From NCBI GenBank assembly GCA_022702705.1, contig CM040430.1:79239239-79303238 (forward strand): a stretch of DNA of 64,000 nucleotides. The letters run 5' to 3'. The notes under the pieces were generated by a model that saw only the letters and a list, made by a program, of their open reading frames with translations, was not told the origin of the DNA and did not search any database. The stretch comes from Papilionanthe hookeriana x Papilionanthe teres (Eukaryota; Streptophyta; Magnoliopsida; Asparagales; Orchidaceae). Made by a program: the position numbers and the translations under genes. Below, in pieces: positions 24,121 through 35,388 of the stretch; position 1 is the stretch's first letter; each line of letters opens with the position of its first letter.

Positions 24121-25139
24121 CTATAGAGCACATTTAGTTTTTGTATAACTTTTTTTCTTAAAGAACTCCAAAAAAGAAAAGAATCTCAATCTACGAAGAA
24201 AGTCAACTTAAAGGATGTTCTTTTACTATCTTCTTGTATGAATATCTTCGTCATTGAGCTCTCCCTCTTAAGAATCTCTACTTGAACGATGTCTTACAAA
24301 GCAATAAGAAAATTAAATTTAACTTAACTTTTAAACCTAAAAATCACTCCTTGGGTCTTAAATAACTAGAACCCAAATTGAAAACAACAATCTTCTCTTT
24401 GGAACTATAAAATGAAAACAAATTTTGACGGCTGAACTTAGCAATTGGCTTAAAATTTCTGCGCAATTTACGCACATGATAATCATCATCCAAATCCAGC
24501 CAATACTATGAAGAAAGCATTGCCATGGAAGAGAAAAAAAACTAAAAAAGAACCAAAATTTGCAATCAATTGAACACAAAAAAGCAATAAATTCCAATTG
24601 TAATTTAATTTAAATACATCATCAACTATCACCCCTCTTTGTGGCCACTGAACTTGCACTGAGGAAAACACATGTGATGGCAAAGTTGATGAGAAGGAAA
24701 ATGAAGCTTTAGCCAGAGGAATCTCCCCAACTTTTCGTTTTATTCTTCAATTAGATGGTTGCATTCAAATGGGAGTAAAAGAAACAGGAAAAAAAGGGCG
24801 TGCTAACTTGATAAACCTGGTGGACGAAGGCAACGCTCTTCCACGACACTGTTCGGCGACGTCACAGTGAAAGATCGGAGTGGGGGCTTTAGTAGTGAAG
24901 TTCCCCTAAATGGCGAAAGCAGAGCTGTGAGACAGGGAAGAAGACGCAGGCACCGGGCAAGGAAGGGTATTATCGACGAACACTCCTCAAGACCGCGGGA
25001 AGCAGGATGCGATCCGCGACCCGCTTTCCCTCCGCTTTCAAGTAGCTTTCACCGCACCGCTGCAACCAAACGATGAAAAGTGGGACGAAGCAGCTGCGAC
25101 GCCCCGCGCCGCGGAAAAACATCAGAAACAAACGGGCCC
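23037..25139. mobile_element. PIF/Harbinger-like non-autonomous element, 2.1 kb
   Basis: TIRs GGGTCTGTTTGGTT and, at the right end, AAACAAACGGGCCC (reverse GGGCCCGTTTGTTT), flanked by TAA on both sides (23034-23036 and 25140-25142). This TIR and target site are typical of Tourist/Harbinger elements. Subterminal sequence is GC-rich and rich in GCAGC/GGAAGC motifs, similar to the element at 961. The interior (23.2-24.7 kb) is AT-rich with no recognisable transposase or nuclease, so it depends on a source elsewhere. It is inserted in the U3-like part of copy 2 and is therefore younger than that element. Confidence 0.75.
24085..24116. repeat. (GA)n microsatellite
   Basis: About 16 GA units inside the Harbinger-like element. 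Confidence 0.95.
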
Positions 25140-25142
25140 TAA

Positions 25143-26000
25143 ATAAATAATGACAAACCTTAATTGACTTAATAAGTCAAATTTTGATCAAAAAGTCAAC
25201 TTTAGTCAAAATAGTCAATTTCTGACCCAATAGGTCAACTTTTGACCAAAAAGTCAAGTTTGGTCAAAATGGTCAATACTTGACCCAATGACCACTCCAT
25301 TGACCCAAATAGTCAACTTTTGACCCAAAAGTCAAAATTGACCAAAATCATCAACCCAATACCTAAAGACCACCACATTCACCTCATTGGTCACCTTTGA
25401 CCTAAAAAAGACAGATTAGGTCAAATTGATCAAACTATGACCCAAAGACTATTGCATTGACCTTATTGGTCATTCTTTAAGATAAATAATTAAAATTTGA
25501 TCAAAACAATCCACACATGACACAAAGACAACCACCCTAAGCCCCATTGGTCAACTCTTGACCTAAAAGAGTAAAAATTGGTCAAAATGGTTAACCCATG
25601 CCCCTTTGATCACAAAATTAACTTCAAAGACAGATATTAACATGATGAACTTGACATTGATCAAAGTGACCAAAATGTAATCCAAAAGTCACCACATTGA
25701 CCTTTGGATTAACTTAAACCCTAAAATTGGTCAACATGACCAAATTAAGCTCTTAATGACAAAACCTTTGGACTTTATGACTAATCAAACCATAAAAAGG
25801 TTAGAAAAGTCAAAATAGGTCACCCTTGGACCAAAGTGGGTTAACCTAAGTCATTTTGGGTCAACATTGGTCAACCCTAGTCAACATGTATCAAATTTGG
25901 TCAAAATACCCAATTTTGGATAAAAAATGATAAAATTAATCAAATAATTAATCCCAAAACTATTTGGATTAATTTATTGGTTAATAATATAATTTCCAAT
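25143..26000. repeat. GTCAA/TTGACC-rich degenerate repeat
   Basis: Dozens of GTCAA and TTGACC motifs, as in GGTCAAAATTGACC and AAAAAGTCAACTTTAG, in a loosely periodic arrangement. The tract belongs to the 5' (U3-like) part of copy 2 and has a counterpart in the G/T-rich tract of copy 1. TTGAC is also the W-box core, so a transcription-factor-binding role is possible but unproven. Confidence 0.6.
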
Positions 26001-28264
26001 ATTTTTTATTAATTACATAATTAATTAAAAATGGAATTATAATTAAAAATTCATAAAATAAATTTGGACACATGACATCACACATGACACAATAAATGGT
26101 TTTCAAAATTCCAAACCTCTTTATGCCATCATGAGTGACCTAATATGGGTTTATCAAAACCCATATGACCCATTAAAATTAAATTAAACCCATGCCACAT
26201 CATATTAACCATGGTTAAACCTCATCATGCTAAGAAAAATGAAGTGGCATTCTCCCCCCAATTTAAAGCATAACTCACCCTTCTCCTTAAGGTGAGGTGG
26301 CTGGCCATCCTAATGGCTTATCTCACACCTCCAAGGCAACCAAATAGAAAAATAACAAAGCTTAAACCCATCCCATATCATGGTTAAGTGCAATCATAGC
26401 CAAGCCATGCATGAAGTGAGTAAAAAGGCTAATGTGTCATCTTCTCTTAGAATTCACCAAGTGAACTAGTGGTTTACCTAGGGGAGGTGAATTCAACAAG
26501 GTTAAGCTTGCCTTATCCACCTCCTTAAAGAGCAAATGAGGAGAGGGCAAGCCACTAACTCAAAGTTAACCATAGGTAAACCTCATGAGGTATACCCTTG
26601 GAAACTTCAACCCATCTTATCCATAGCTCGAGATGTTATCCAAAGATCATTATCAGCCTGATGCCAGCTCCCCAAGCAAGCCTAAGCTCACCTTAGTCAT
26701 TTCCATGGCTATAAATAAGGCCAAACCCGAGAGCATCCAAGAGAGAGACCAACATAGGAGATCCTTCCCAACTACCCCATCCTGGGAGCTATGAACAACA
26801 AAGTTTCTCCCCATACCCTGAGCAATTGATCCCACCTGAAATCAGCTCATGAAACCCACTGATTCCTTGCAATTTGGCTAACTCGAATGAGACTAAAACC
26901 AGGACCAAATCCAAGTGTGAATCCAAAATCTTCCAAACTTTAAATTGATTGTTCCTACACCATCATAGAGACCTACGATGATGAGCCCAATTGAAATGGT
27001 CCATCCCCATAGGCTCTAACCTAGCTATTGACTTTCTTCTCATAAGCCGAGCCACCTTGAGGAGGATCTCATACCTAGACCTGATTTAACTTCAAATTGA
27101 GTTAGGGGAAAGTTATTTGAGATCATGATGAAGCTATAAAGCCAACCAATTTGAGCTTGCATCGATTGAGGCCAAGGTATGGATTTTACATTCTAATGGC
27201 GTTCGAATTCGATACATTGTGAAGTAAACCATTTCAAAACCCATACATCACCGTATGGATGGGTTCGTCATCTCACATAGATCCTATATAAACAAATTTC
27301 ACTTGATTTCATCTAAAATCGAGGGAGAATTTGCTCCTAGATCATGGAAGGTCTGCGGGATCAGAACAGATGAAGACGATGAACCCCAACAGTCCATTCC
27401 CGTGTTTTGGAAATGGACATCTAAGATTAAATCCCGCTATCTCCGTTGTTCAGGTTACCGCAGCGTATCATCCACGTTTTGACAGTCCGAGGACATGCGA
27501 CACCCTTAGACATTTTTTGATTGGATAAAGGTTTAGTTTAAACCAGATTAACCTTAATCCAATCAAAAATACATATTTTTGCACACAAAAATCACAAAAT
27601 TAAAAAAAAAATACCTCTGAACTCAGGGCAGTGAGGAGAACAATGTAGAATTGAAATTTTGAATTTTTTATTTATATTTGATTTTAAATTAATTAAATAC
27701 TCTCTGGAGTATTTTCATTATTAAAAATTAATTATAAGTCTGAAAAATATGAAAATTTGAGGGATTAATCTTTAGATCATTAGAAACAATCTATAATTTT
27801 TCCAAGGCTAGGAAAATTTTCTAGGATAACATTTCCTAATTTTTGTGAGATTGGACAATTATTTTTAACAATAATTCCCAAAATCAGAAAATAGGAATAT
27901 TAAATTAGAAATTGGTTAGAAATTTAGGGGGATAAATCTAAAACCTAAAATAACAGACTCCAACCTTTTAAAAATTTAAAATGACATTTTCTTATTAGGG
28001 TTAAAATTTTAAAATTTTAAATTATAAAAAAACCCTAAAATATTTTTTTACTCTTTATCTAACTCATGCCACCATGTGTTAAGATTGAGTTCAAACACTC
28101 AATGGACTCAAATCAAAACTTAATTAGGATTAATCCAACATTAAACCTATTTAACTCAATTAATCCTTAATTAAATTATGATTAAAGACAAAATTAAAAT
28201 CTAATTAGGTTTAACCATACGTTAGGTTTAGTTAGTTCTCCTTTAGCCTTCATTACATTAGGCT
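26000..28264 (+). other. promoter, leader and AT-rich part of copy 2
   Basis: No gene recognised. 26.6-27.5 kb is more GC-balanced and is the part best conserved with copy 1. The short frames at 27255-27528 and, reversed, 26653-26835 are not conserved. 27.55-28.26 kb is AT-rich. Confidence 0.5.
26710..26717 (+). promoter_or_regulatory. TATA box of copy 2
   Basis: CCATGGCTATAAATAAGGCC at 26703-26722 is a good plant TATA context followed by a purine-rich leader (GAGAGCATCCAAGAGAGAG). Copy 1 has CCATGGCTATACAAACC at the homologous place on its strand. Confidence 0.5.
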
Positions 28265-31230
28265 TAGGATAAATCAAACTTTAATTAAGCTTAAGATATC
28301 ATTAGGCTTAATAAAACTTATTAAACCTTAACTAAATTAGGTTTAATACAAAATCAAATTTTAATTAAGCTTAAGACATCATTAGGCTTAATTAAACCCA
28401 TTAAATCTTAACTAAATTAGGTTTAATACAAAATCAAATTTTAATTAAGCATAAGACATCATTAGGTTTAATTAAATCCATTAAACCTTAACTAAATTAA
28501 TCTTAAGATATCATTAGGCTTAATTGAACCCATTAAACCTTAACTAAATTAGGTTTAATACAAAATCAAACTTTAATTAAGCTTAAGACATCATTAGGCT
28601 TAATAAAACTTATTAAACCTTAACTAAGTTAGGTTTAGATCAAAATCAACTTTTAATTAAGCTTAAGACATCATTAGGCTTAATTAAACCCATTAAACCT
28701 TAACTAAATTAGGTTTAATACAAAATCAAACTTTAATTAAGCTTAGGACATCATTAGGTTTAATTAAACCTCTTGAACCTTAACTAAATCAGGTTTAAAA
28801 CAAAATCAAGCCCTAATCAGGTCTAATTCATTAGACCTAATTAAATTACCTTGAATTAGACTTAACTAAACCTTTCCCAAATTAGGTTTAATTAACCTTA
28901 AACCGATTAGACTTAACCCTAATTATGTCTAATTAATCAATTAAACCTTACCCAAATTAGGTTTAATTAACATTTAAACCAATTAGACTTAACCCTAATT
29001 AAGTTTAATTAATCAATTAAACCTTACCCAAATTACTTTTAATTAACCTTTAAACCAATTAGACTTAACCCTAATTAAGTCTAATTAATCAATTAAACCT
29101 TACCCAAATTAGGTTTAATTAATCCTAAATCAATTAGATTTAATCAAATAAACCTTACCTAAATTAGGTTTAATTAATCTTAAACCAATCAGATTTAACC
29201 TCAATTAAGTCTGATTAAATTATTAAACATTAACCAATTGAGGTTTAATCAATCCTAAACCATAATTATGTCTAACACATTAGACTTAATTAAATTATTA
29301 AACCTTAACCAACTAAGGTTTAATCAACCCTAAATCATAATTAAGTTTATCACATTAGACCTAATTAAACTATTAAACCTTAACCAACTAAAATTTAATC
29401 AATATTAAACCCTAATTAAGTATAACACATTAGACTTAATTAAAATATTAAACCTTAACTAACTTAGGTTTAATCAAACTTAAACTTCAATTAAGTCTAA
29501 CTCAGTAGACCTAATTCAATTATTAAACCTTAATCAACTAAGGTTTAATTAAATTTATACTTTAATTGAGTCTAACTTATTAGACTTAATTAACATTTAA
29601 GCCTTACTTAAATTAGGCTTAAATAACCTCAAATTCTGGTTAAATCTAACTTAGATTAGACTTAGTTTAACCTTAAGTTTTACTTAAAAAAGACTAGAAC
29701 GGTTTTTAATTCTAATTAAGTCTAATCTAATTAGATTTAATTAACCTTTGAGTATTACTTAAATAAGACTTAAACCTTAATTAAGTCTATTTTAACTAGA
29801 CTTAATTCAAACCTTAGGTTTAACCCACATTGAATCTAACTTAATATATCTAACATATGTTCAACCTAAACTGAACCCAAGCTTAGACCTTAGGTTCAAC
29901 CCACATTGAGCCTAACTTAATATATCTAACTTAGTGTAACCTAAAATGAATCCAAGTTAACTTAGACCTTAGGTTCAACCCACATTAAACCTAACTCAAT
30001 ATATCTAACTTAGACCTTAGGTTCAACCCACATTGAACCTAACTCAACATGTCTAACTTAGGTTTATCCTAAATTGAACCCAAGTTAACTTAGACCTTAG
30101 GTTCAACCCACATTTAACCTAACTCAGTATATCTAACTTTGGTTCAACCTAAACTGAACCCAAGTTAACTTAGAACTTAGGTTCAACCCACATTGAACCT
30201 AACTCAATATATCTAACTTAGGTTCAACCTAAACTGAACCCAAGTTAAATTAGACCTTAATTTCAATCCATATTGTAAATAAAACTTCTAACTTAAGTTC
30301 AAACAAACATGAACTCATGTTAACTTAACTTTATATTAAATCTACGTTGCATCTAACTTAACACTTCTAACTTAAGTTCAAACATGCATGAACTCAAGTT
30401 AACTCAAATTTAGATTCAATCTACCTTGAATCTAACTCAACGCTTCTAACTTAAGTTCAAACAGACATGAACTCAAGTTAACTTTAGACATGAACTCAAG
30501 TTAACTTTAGATTCAATCTACAATGAATCACACTTAAATTAAAACACATATGAACTTAAGATTAACTCAACATTTCCAACTTAGGTTCGACCTAAAATAA
30601 AAATTTTGACTTTTAATCAAATTGAGTCAAAATTCTTAATTAAAGTTCAAACTACTTTAAAGATCAAATCAAAGATATTAGATTCAAACGACATTGAATC
30701 TAATTATCAAAAGATTTTATTTATGTTTAATACATATTAAACTTAACATATTTTTAAATTTAAATGACATTGAATCTAGAAATAAATTTTAAATCATGTT
30801 AAACTTATCTAAGTTTAATCCATAATAGACTTAACACTTCCTCTAGATTCAAATGACATTGAATCTAGAAATCTAAAATCTAACTTATGTTAGATTTTAC
30901 CCGAGTCTAACACAATTAGACTTAACATTTCTTTTAGATTCAAAGGACATCGAAACTAAAATTCTAAAGTCTAACTTATGTTAGATTTGGACTTAATCAA
31001 AATCATTAGATTAAAAGGACATTGAATCTAGTTTCCAAATGTCTTAATAGCATTAAATCTAAGTATTTAAAATCAAATAACATTAAAAATGATTTTTAGA
31101 TTTAATTGATAATGAATCTAAAATTCCTAAACTTTAAATTCAAATGACATTGAATCTAAACTTTTAAAACTTGAATCAAAAAAATTTTTAGAAGACATTG
31201 AATCTAAAAGCTAATCATTAGATTCAAATG
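28265..31230. repeat. 3 kb array of 75-80 bp G-poor repeats
   Basis: Successive blocks, each with its own consensus and period. About 28285-28800: 80-bp unit with TTAATTAAGCTTAAGACATC and CTAAATTAGGTTTAATAC. 28940-29160: 76-bp unit with AAACCTTACCCAAATTAGG. 29220-29600: 75-bp unit with TTAAACCTTAACCAACTAAG. 29885-30260: 80-bp unit with CTTAGGTTCAACCCACATTG. 30285-30520: about 80-bp unit with CTTCTAACTTAAGTTCAAAC. 30690-31230: shorter GATTCAAATGACATTGAATC units, themselves near-palindromic. The sequence is nearly free of G outside TTAGG-type motifs. It lies in the transcribed-side part of copy 2; copy 1 has no comparable array. Confidence 0.85.
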
Positions 31231-31597
31231 ACAATGAATCTAAGATAATTGAAAAAAATGACATAAAAATGTCAAAAAATCGTAAACAACCTAAAATTTT
31301 CCAACCTAGAAACCTTAATGAACAAGCATCACCGAATGAAACTTGAACCCCAGTGTTCTTAGTCTACGAACATTTCTTGGATGATGCAATCCTGGTTACA
31401 AACAGAAATCTTCTGGTCCTGGTTTAAACTCCTTTTGGACTAAGTAGATTAAGGCCCTTAATGATCCTGAGACGACGAAGCCAGTGACATCTTGACTGGG
31501 TTATCAAAAAATGTAACCAAATAAAATAATAGATTTAAGAAATAAAATTGACATTGTCTAACATTATTTTCCTTTGCAGGATGAAAATAAAATTTTC

Positions 31598-31740
31598 TTT
31601 TAGATTTTCTTTGCATATTATAGGGTGTGCTAACTCTATTTTGCAGGACAATTAAAATGAAACAATGACATTATTTTCATTTTAGATTTCCTATGCATGT
31701 TATAGGGTATGCTAACTCTATTTTGCAGGACGACTTTTCA
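31598..31740. repeat. 83-bp direct duplication
   Basis: TTTAGATTTTCTTTGCAT...TAACTCTATTTTGCAGGAC at 31598 recurs at 31681 with few changes. Each copy ends TTTTGCAG, an intron-acceptor-like end, but no exon is recognised. Confidence 0.7.
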
Positions 31741-32486
31741 AAGACAGGATAAATGACATTGACAAAACAAAACAAAAACAAATAACATTAAAATGACAAA
31801 ACCAAGATAAAATAAAATCTAAAACTTTTAGGATAGTCACAAAAACCTAAAAATTTAGGATAGCCATCAACAAATGAAAAAAATGACATTAAAACGACAA
31901 CATAAAAAATAAAACAAAACAAAAATAACATAATAAATGACATTGACAAAACAATTAAAACCGACAAATAACAAAACAAAAACAAAAATCAACCTGATCA
32001 AACTTTTAGGGTAGTATGACACATTACCCTTAAGATTAAAAATTAACATTTCTTTCCTTAAAATTTTTTAGGAAACAAGCAATTAACATTAATCAGAAGT
32101 TTTCTTAGAGAATCATAATTGTCTAAGATGTAATTAATTACTTGACTTTGCTCCTATAAGAGATTTAAAGGACCCAGAATAGATATTCCATCTAAATCTC
32201 TGGTTACCAAAATCTTATACTTATAAAGAACTTCTTGGATAAGGCATTCTAGAATCTTTTCTTATAAGGATTATTATCGACATCCCTCTTTCTACTGTTT
32301 TCTATATTTTTAGCCCTTATTTTCTTTAAATTTCTTATTATCTAAGGAACCTTTTACAGGATCCAAAGAAATGAGAAATATTGAAGATTAGGGCAATATT
32401 ATAGACAAACAGAGTGGTGACTCCAAAACGACATCGACACTGAGAAAATCTCCAACACGACCCCAAACGCCAACAAACTTGAGAAG
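31740..32486 (+). other. 3' end part of copy 2
   Basis: A-rich stretch (31740-32000), then the block shared with copy 1, then TGGTGACTCC at 32415 and the terminal CCAACA. No ORF of substance. Confidence 0.5.
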
Positions 32487-32690
32487 ATTGAAGGTAAGAT
32501 TTATCTTTTGCATACAAAGTTTGAAAATTTGTTCCACAAGTACGAGCATATGGATTGGTAGTTGAAACTACAATTCAGTAGTCTGACTTGTTTCCAAGAT
32601 AGTCAAGTGACTATGTATAACACCAACAAGTGGATCAATGAAAAATTTGCTAAGGAATTTTCTTGTACTCTTTTCTACCATACCTACGAT
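32487..32690 (+). pseudogene. 3' part of conserved small post-pol ORF
   Basis: Continuation of the ORF interrupted at 22885. It aligns without gaps to residues from 44759 onward of the small ORF 44735-45004: EKIE, a hydrophobic heptad-like stretch, EHMDW followed by TAG for Gln, KLQF, TMYNTNKWINEKFAKEF, LFYH. The corresponding intact residues are KHMEW, KLQF, AMYVKNKWIDEKMALEF. It ends where an LTR fragment begins. Confidence 0.65.
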
Positions 32691-33870
32691 TGAAGGTGAA
32701 ATTTCTTCTTCCTTACCTTTCTAAGAGAGAATTGAGTGTTGTTGTAAAGAGAAATTCAAAGGAACATCAAGGAATTTGCCTGGGGAAGAGTTTTAGATAA
32801 CTTGTGTTTATTACTTTTTGTGTTGTATGAACTTAATCTTATATATAAATTCATGTTTTATTGTAATTTCTTCATGAATTCTAAGCAGATTTCCCTGTCC
32901 TTCTCCTTGCAATGAGACATGATATTGAGATGAATCAGAATAGTTGTGCAAAAATAAATGATAAAAATTGTGATGATTTAAACTTGGATCTTGATTTAGT
33001 TTTTGATCTGGATAATTGAAATGTTAAAAGTTATTGTGAAACATATGATCTAAAAGGGCTATGAATTCAAAAACAAAGTGAAAATCACGTTCAATGTCAT
33101 GGATGAGAATGTATTTAATGCAGTTGAGTGCAAATAAATAGAGAAATATACTTTGGTAGGTGCAGAATTTGAGATTTTAGGGTGACAGACTAAAATCTCC
33201 AATTTTTTCCAAGTGTTTGTAAGCTAAAGAGAGATGTTAACACTCATGTGAGGGGGAAGTGGAAGCTCTAGAGTTAAAGCCAGTATCCTCCCAACCTAAC
33301 CACAGATTCAGAAACCAAACCTTGGATTAGACAATGTTCTTTATGCTCTCGGGAGAAAGTAAAGAATATGAATGCTCATATTTGGCACAATACAATCCTG
33401 AGAAATTTGATTTATTTACTAACCATAATCTCATTGCAAGGTGGAAGAATACTTTCTCTAATTTGAACCATTCGTTACAAAAACTTTGTTTAGAGTTAGA
33501 AAAGTTCACTTTGAAGTTTAGAAATTAGTTTAGTAAACTTAGTATTTCTAGTTACATTAAACATTATCTACATGCATTTTATACTTAAGTTTTATTAGTT
33601 TGAACATTTTGTGTTGTGCTACCATCACAAATTTATCTCCTCCCTGAAGGATCGATACTTATGACTTAATTAGAGCTCTTTATTACTTGAGCGATGTGTA
33701 TACTTGCGTTTGCGACCTAGTAATACCATTTAATAATCATAATAACACATTAGCTGATTATAATGAAGTGAATTGATTGTGATTGTTAATTAATATTTCC
33801 TAAATTAGCTACCTTCTGTGTTCTAGTGTTGAAAGACATTTACAACATACAAAAATTAAAGCGACCTATT
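32691..33870 (+). repeat. Athila 5' LTR, 3' portion only
   Basis: Matches the 3' part of the LTR 5166-6830: CTAAGAGAGAATTG, CTTGGGGAAGA-like, GTGACAGACTAAAATC, GGATCGATAC and TGTATACTTGCGTTTG. It is directly followed by a PBS and gag. The 5' portion is missing and is replaced by the small-ORF remnant. Confidence 0.75.
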
Positions 33871-33871
33871 G

Positions 33872-33889
33872 TCGGCGCCGTTACGGGGA
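33872..33889 (+). promoter_or_regulatory. primer binding site
   Basis: TCGGCGCCGTTACGGGGA matches the Athila PBS pattern TGGCGCCGTTGCCGGGGA with three differences. Confidence 0.65.
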
Positions 33890-33987
33890 GATAACAGTAG
33901 ATTAAGGTAGTAATTAAAAGACCTTGTTTGAACTATAAAACTTATATTTAGGAGTATTTGAGTAGATTTATGTGCATTTTTTTTTGT

Positions 33988-34953
33988 ATGTGTAGTTTAG
34001 GATCCGAAGGTTTAATACCTTAATATTTTGAGTTATAACGTACTATTAGAAAAATTAGAAAATAAAAAAAATTATAAAAATTTGAACAAAATAACGAACA
34101 ACTTAGATAATCAAAGGATTAAAAATGATCATCATCAAAGAAATTTAAAATATTATGCTAATCCTACAGTAGATGAAATTCATTTGAGTATACAAAACCT
34201 TGTTGTAGCTACTAATTAATTTGAGGTTAAACCTGCTATTATTCAAATGGTACAAAATAAACAATTTGAGGGATCACCAACTGAAGACCCTAATTTATAT
34301 CTTGTTAGTTTTCTAGAACTGTGCGCTACATTTAAATATTATGGGGTGTCAGAATATGCTGTAAGACATAGACTTTTTCCTTTTTCATTAAGGGAAAAAG
34401 CTAAGATGTGGTTAAATTCATTAGCACCTAGATCTATTAGAACATGGGCAGATTTATCTCAGAAATTCTTAGCAAAATACTTTCCACCATCAAAATTGCT
34501 AAGCTTAGAAAGGATATCATATAATTTTGTTAGTTTGAAGGGCAATCCATATACGAATCATAGGAGTGATTTAAGGAACTTCTTAGGAAGTGTCCACATC
34601 ATGCATTACCAAATTGGTTAATAATTCAAACTTTTTATAATTTATTAGTGGGATCTCTCAGATCGAATATTGATGCTGCTGCTGGAGGATCATTATTGTA
34701 TAATCCATTCAATGAATCTTATTCTTTAATAGAATAAATGGCTACTAACAATTTTGAAGGGCTCAATAAAAAGGTAAATCCTAAAAGATTAGCTAGTATT
34801 CATGATTCTGATGCTATATCTATTTTGGCTGCTCAAATTGATGCAATATCAAGGAAGACCGATCAATTTGGAATGAATTATTCTCAAACACCCAAGTGAT
34901 TGAAGAAAATTCATTAGGACAATTGATAGATCCCTAAATATTGTCATATGAAA
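33988..34953 (+). pseudogene. Athila gag, truncated
   Basis: Starts M C S L G S E G L I P like the gag at 38953, with stops shortly after. The core is well preserved: IQMVQNKQFEGSPTEDPNLY, LRLFPF-type RLFPFSLREKAKMWLNSLAP, TWADLSQKFLAKYFPPSK, then AA-GGSL and an ENSLGQLIDP segment. Frame breaks are at about 34217, 34500 and 34735. At about 34953, inside the segment preceding the Asn-rich region, it joins head-on to a reverse-strand gag. Pol and 3' LTR of this copy are absent. Confidence 0.85.
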
Positions 34954-35166
34954 CTAAAGGAAAAAGTCTAAGTTTAATAGCATTATCCGAAATACCATCA
35001 AATTTAAAAGTAGCACATAATTCTAGAAAATTGGCAAGATGTAAATTAGGATCTTCAGTTGGTGCTCCCCCAAACTGATTATTTGATACCATCTGGATAA
35101 TAGCAGGTTTAAGTTCAAATGAATTAGCCCCTACAATAGGGTTTTGAATACTACCATGAAGTTCAT
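34954..35166 (-). pseudogene. reverse-strand Athila gag, inner part
   Basis: On the minus strand it encodes IVGANSFELKPAIIQMVSNN, QFGGAPTEDPNLHLANFLEL, CATFKFDGISDNAIKLRLF, the conserved gag core. It continues, after removal of the Athila insertion 35167-50183, into 50184-50370. The breakpoint shows the TTCAT duplication (35162-35166 and 50184-50188). Its distal side ends at the head-on junction near 34953, so the rest of the element has been lost. Confidence 0.88.
35162..35166. repeat. target site duplication TTCAT (left)
   Basis: TTCAT directly before TGATCC; the partner is 50184-50188 directly after GCATCA. Joining the two sides restores the gag reading of the interrupted element. Confidence 0.92.
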
Positions 35167-35353
35167 TGATCCACTTTAAAAATACCCATTTTTATGTCTT
35201 ATTTATGATTCAATTCTTAAGGATATTATGCTTTAATGAAAGGAATTTTTATGTTTTTGGATGTAGGTGATAAAAAAAGAATTCAATAAGGAAAAAGGAG
35301 CAAAAAGAAGAAAAAATGGAGCTAAAAGAGCAAGGTTGTCAAAATTGTAGGCT

Positions 35354-35388
35354 TGGCACCTAGGTGCTAGAATCCGGCGCTTAAGCGC
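35354..35388. promoter_or_regulatory. GGCGCC box pair, 21-bp spacing
   Basis: GGCACCTAGGTGCT (35354) and the perfect palindrome GGCGCTTAAGCGCC (35375), 187 bases into the LTR. The 3' LTR keeps only one of the two (GGCGCCTAAGCGCC, 48544), consistent with loss of one 21-bp unit. A second, weaker pair is at 35599 and 35620. Confidence 0.7.

Larger units (their letters stand above)
22886..32486 (+). mobile_element. large non-coding LTR-like element, copy 2 (forward)
   Basis: Ends are TGTTG...CAACA, as for LTRs. The element splits the small post-pol ORF of an Athila copy: left part 22790-22885, right part 32487-32690. Without the 2.1 kb Harbinger-like insertion it is about 7.5 kb. Layout: a GTCAA-rich U3-like part (25143-26000), a TATA box in a unique-looking promoter region (26710), an AT-rich part, a 3 kb G-poor tandem array (28265-31230), and an end part homologous to copy 1. 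TGGTGACTCC at 32415 resembles a PBS or LTR-end motif of Tat/Ogre-type elements, but no coding region follows. No gag or pol is present. A clean 5-bp target duplication is not visible. It may be a solo giant LTR or a non-autonomous LTR derivative. Confidence 0.55.

Noticed and set aside
28265..31230. CRISPR-like array
   Set aside because: Units are contiguous with no distinct spacers, the consensus drifts, and the genome is a plant.
32415..32424. TGGTGACTCC as a functional PBS of a Tat/Ogre element
   Set aside because: It lies before the CAACA end and is not followed by any gag or pol, so it is noted only as a similarity.
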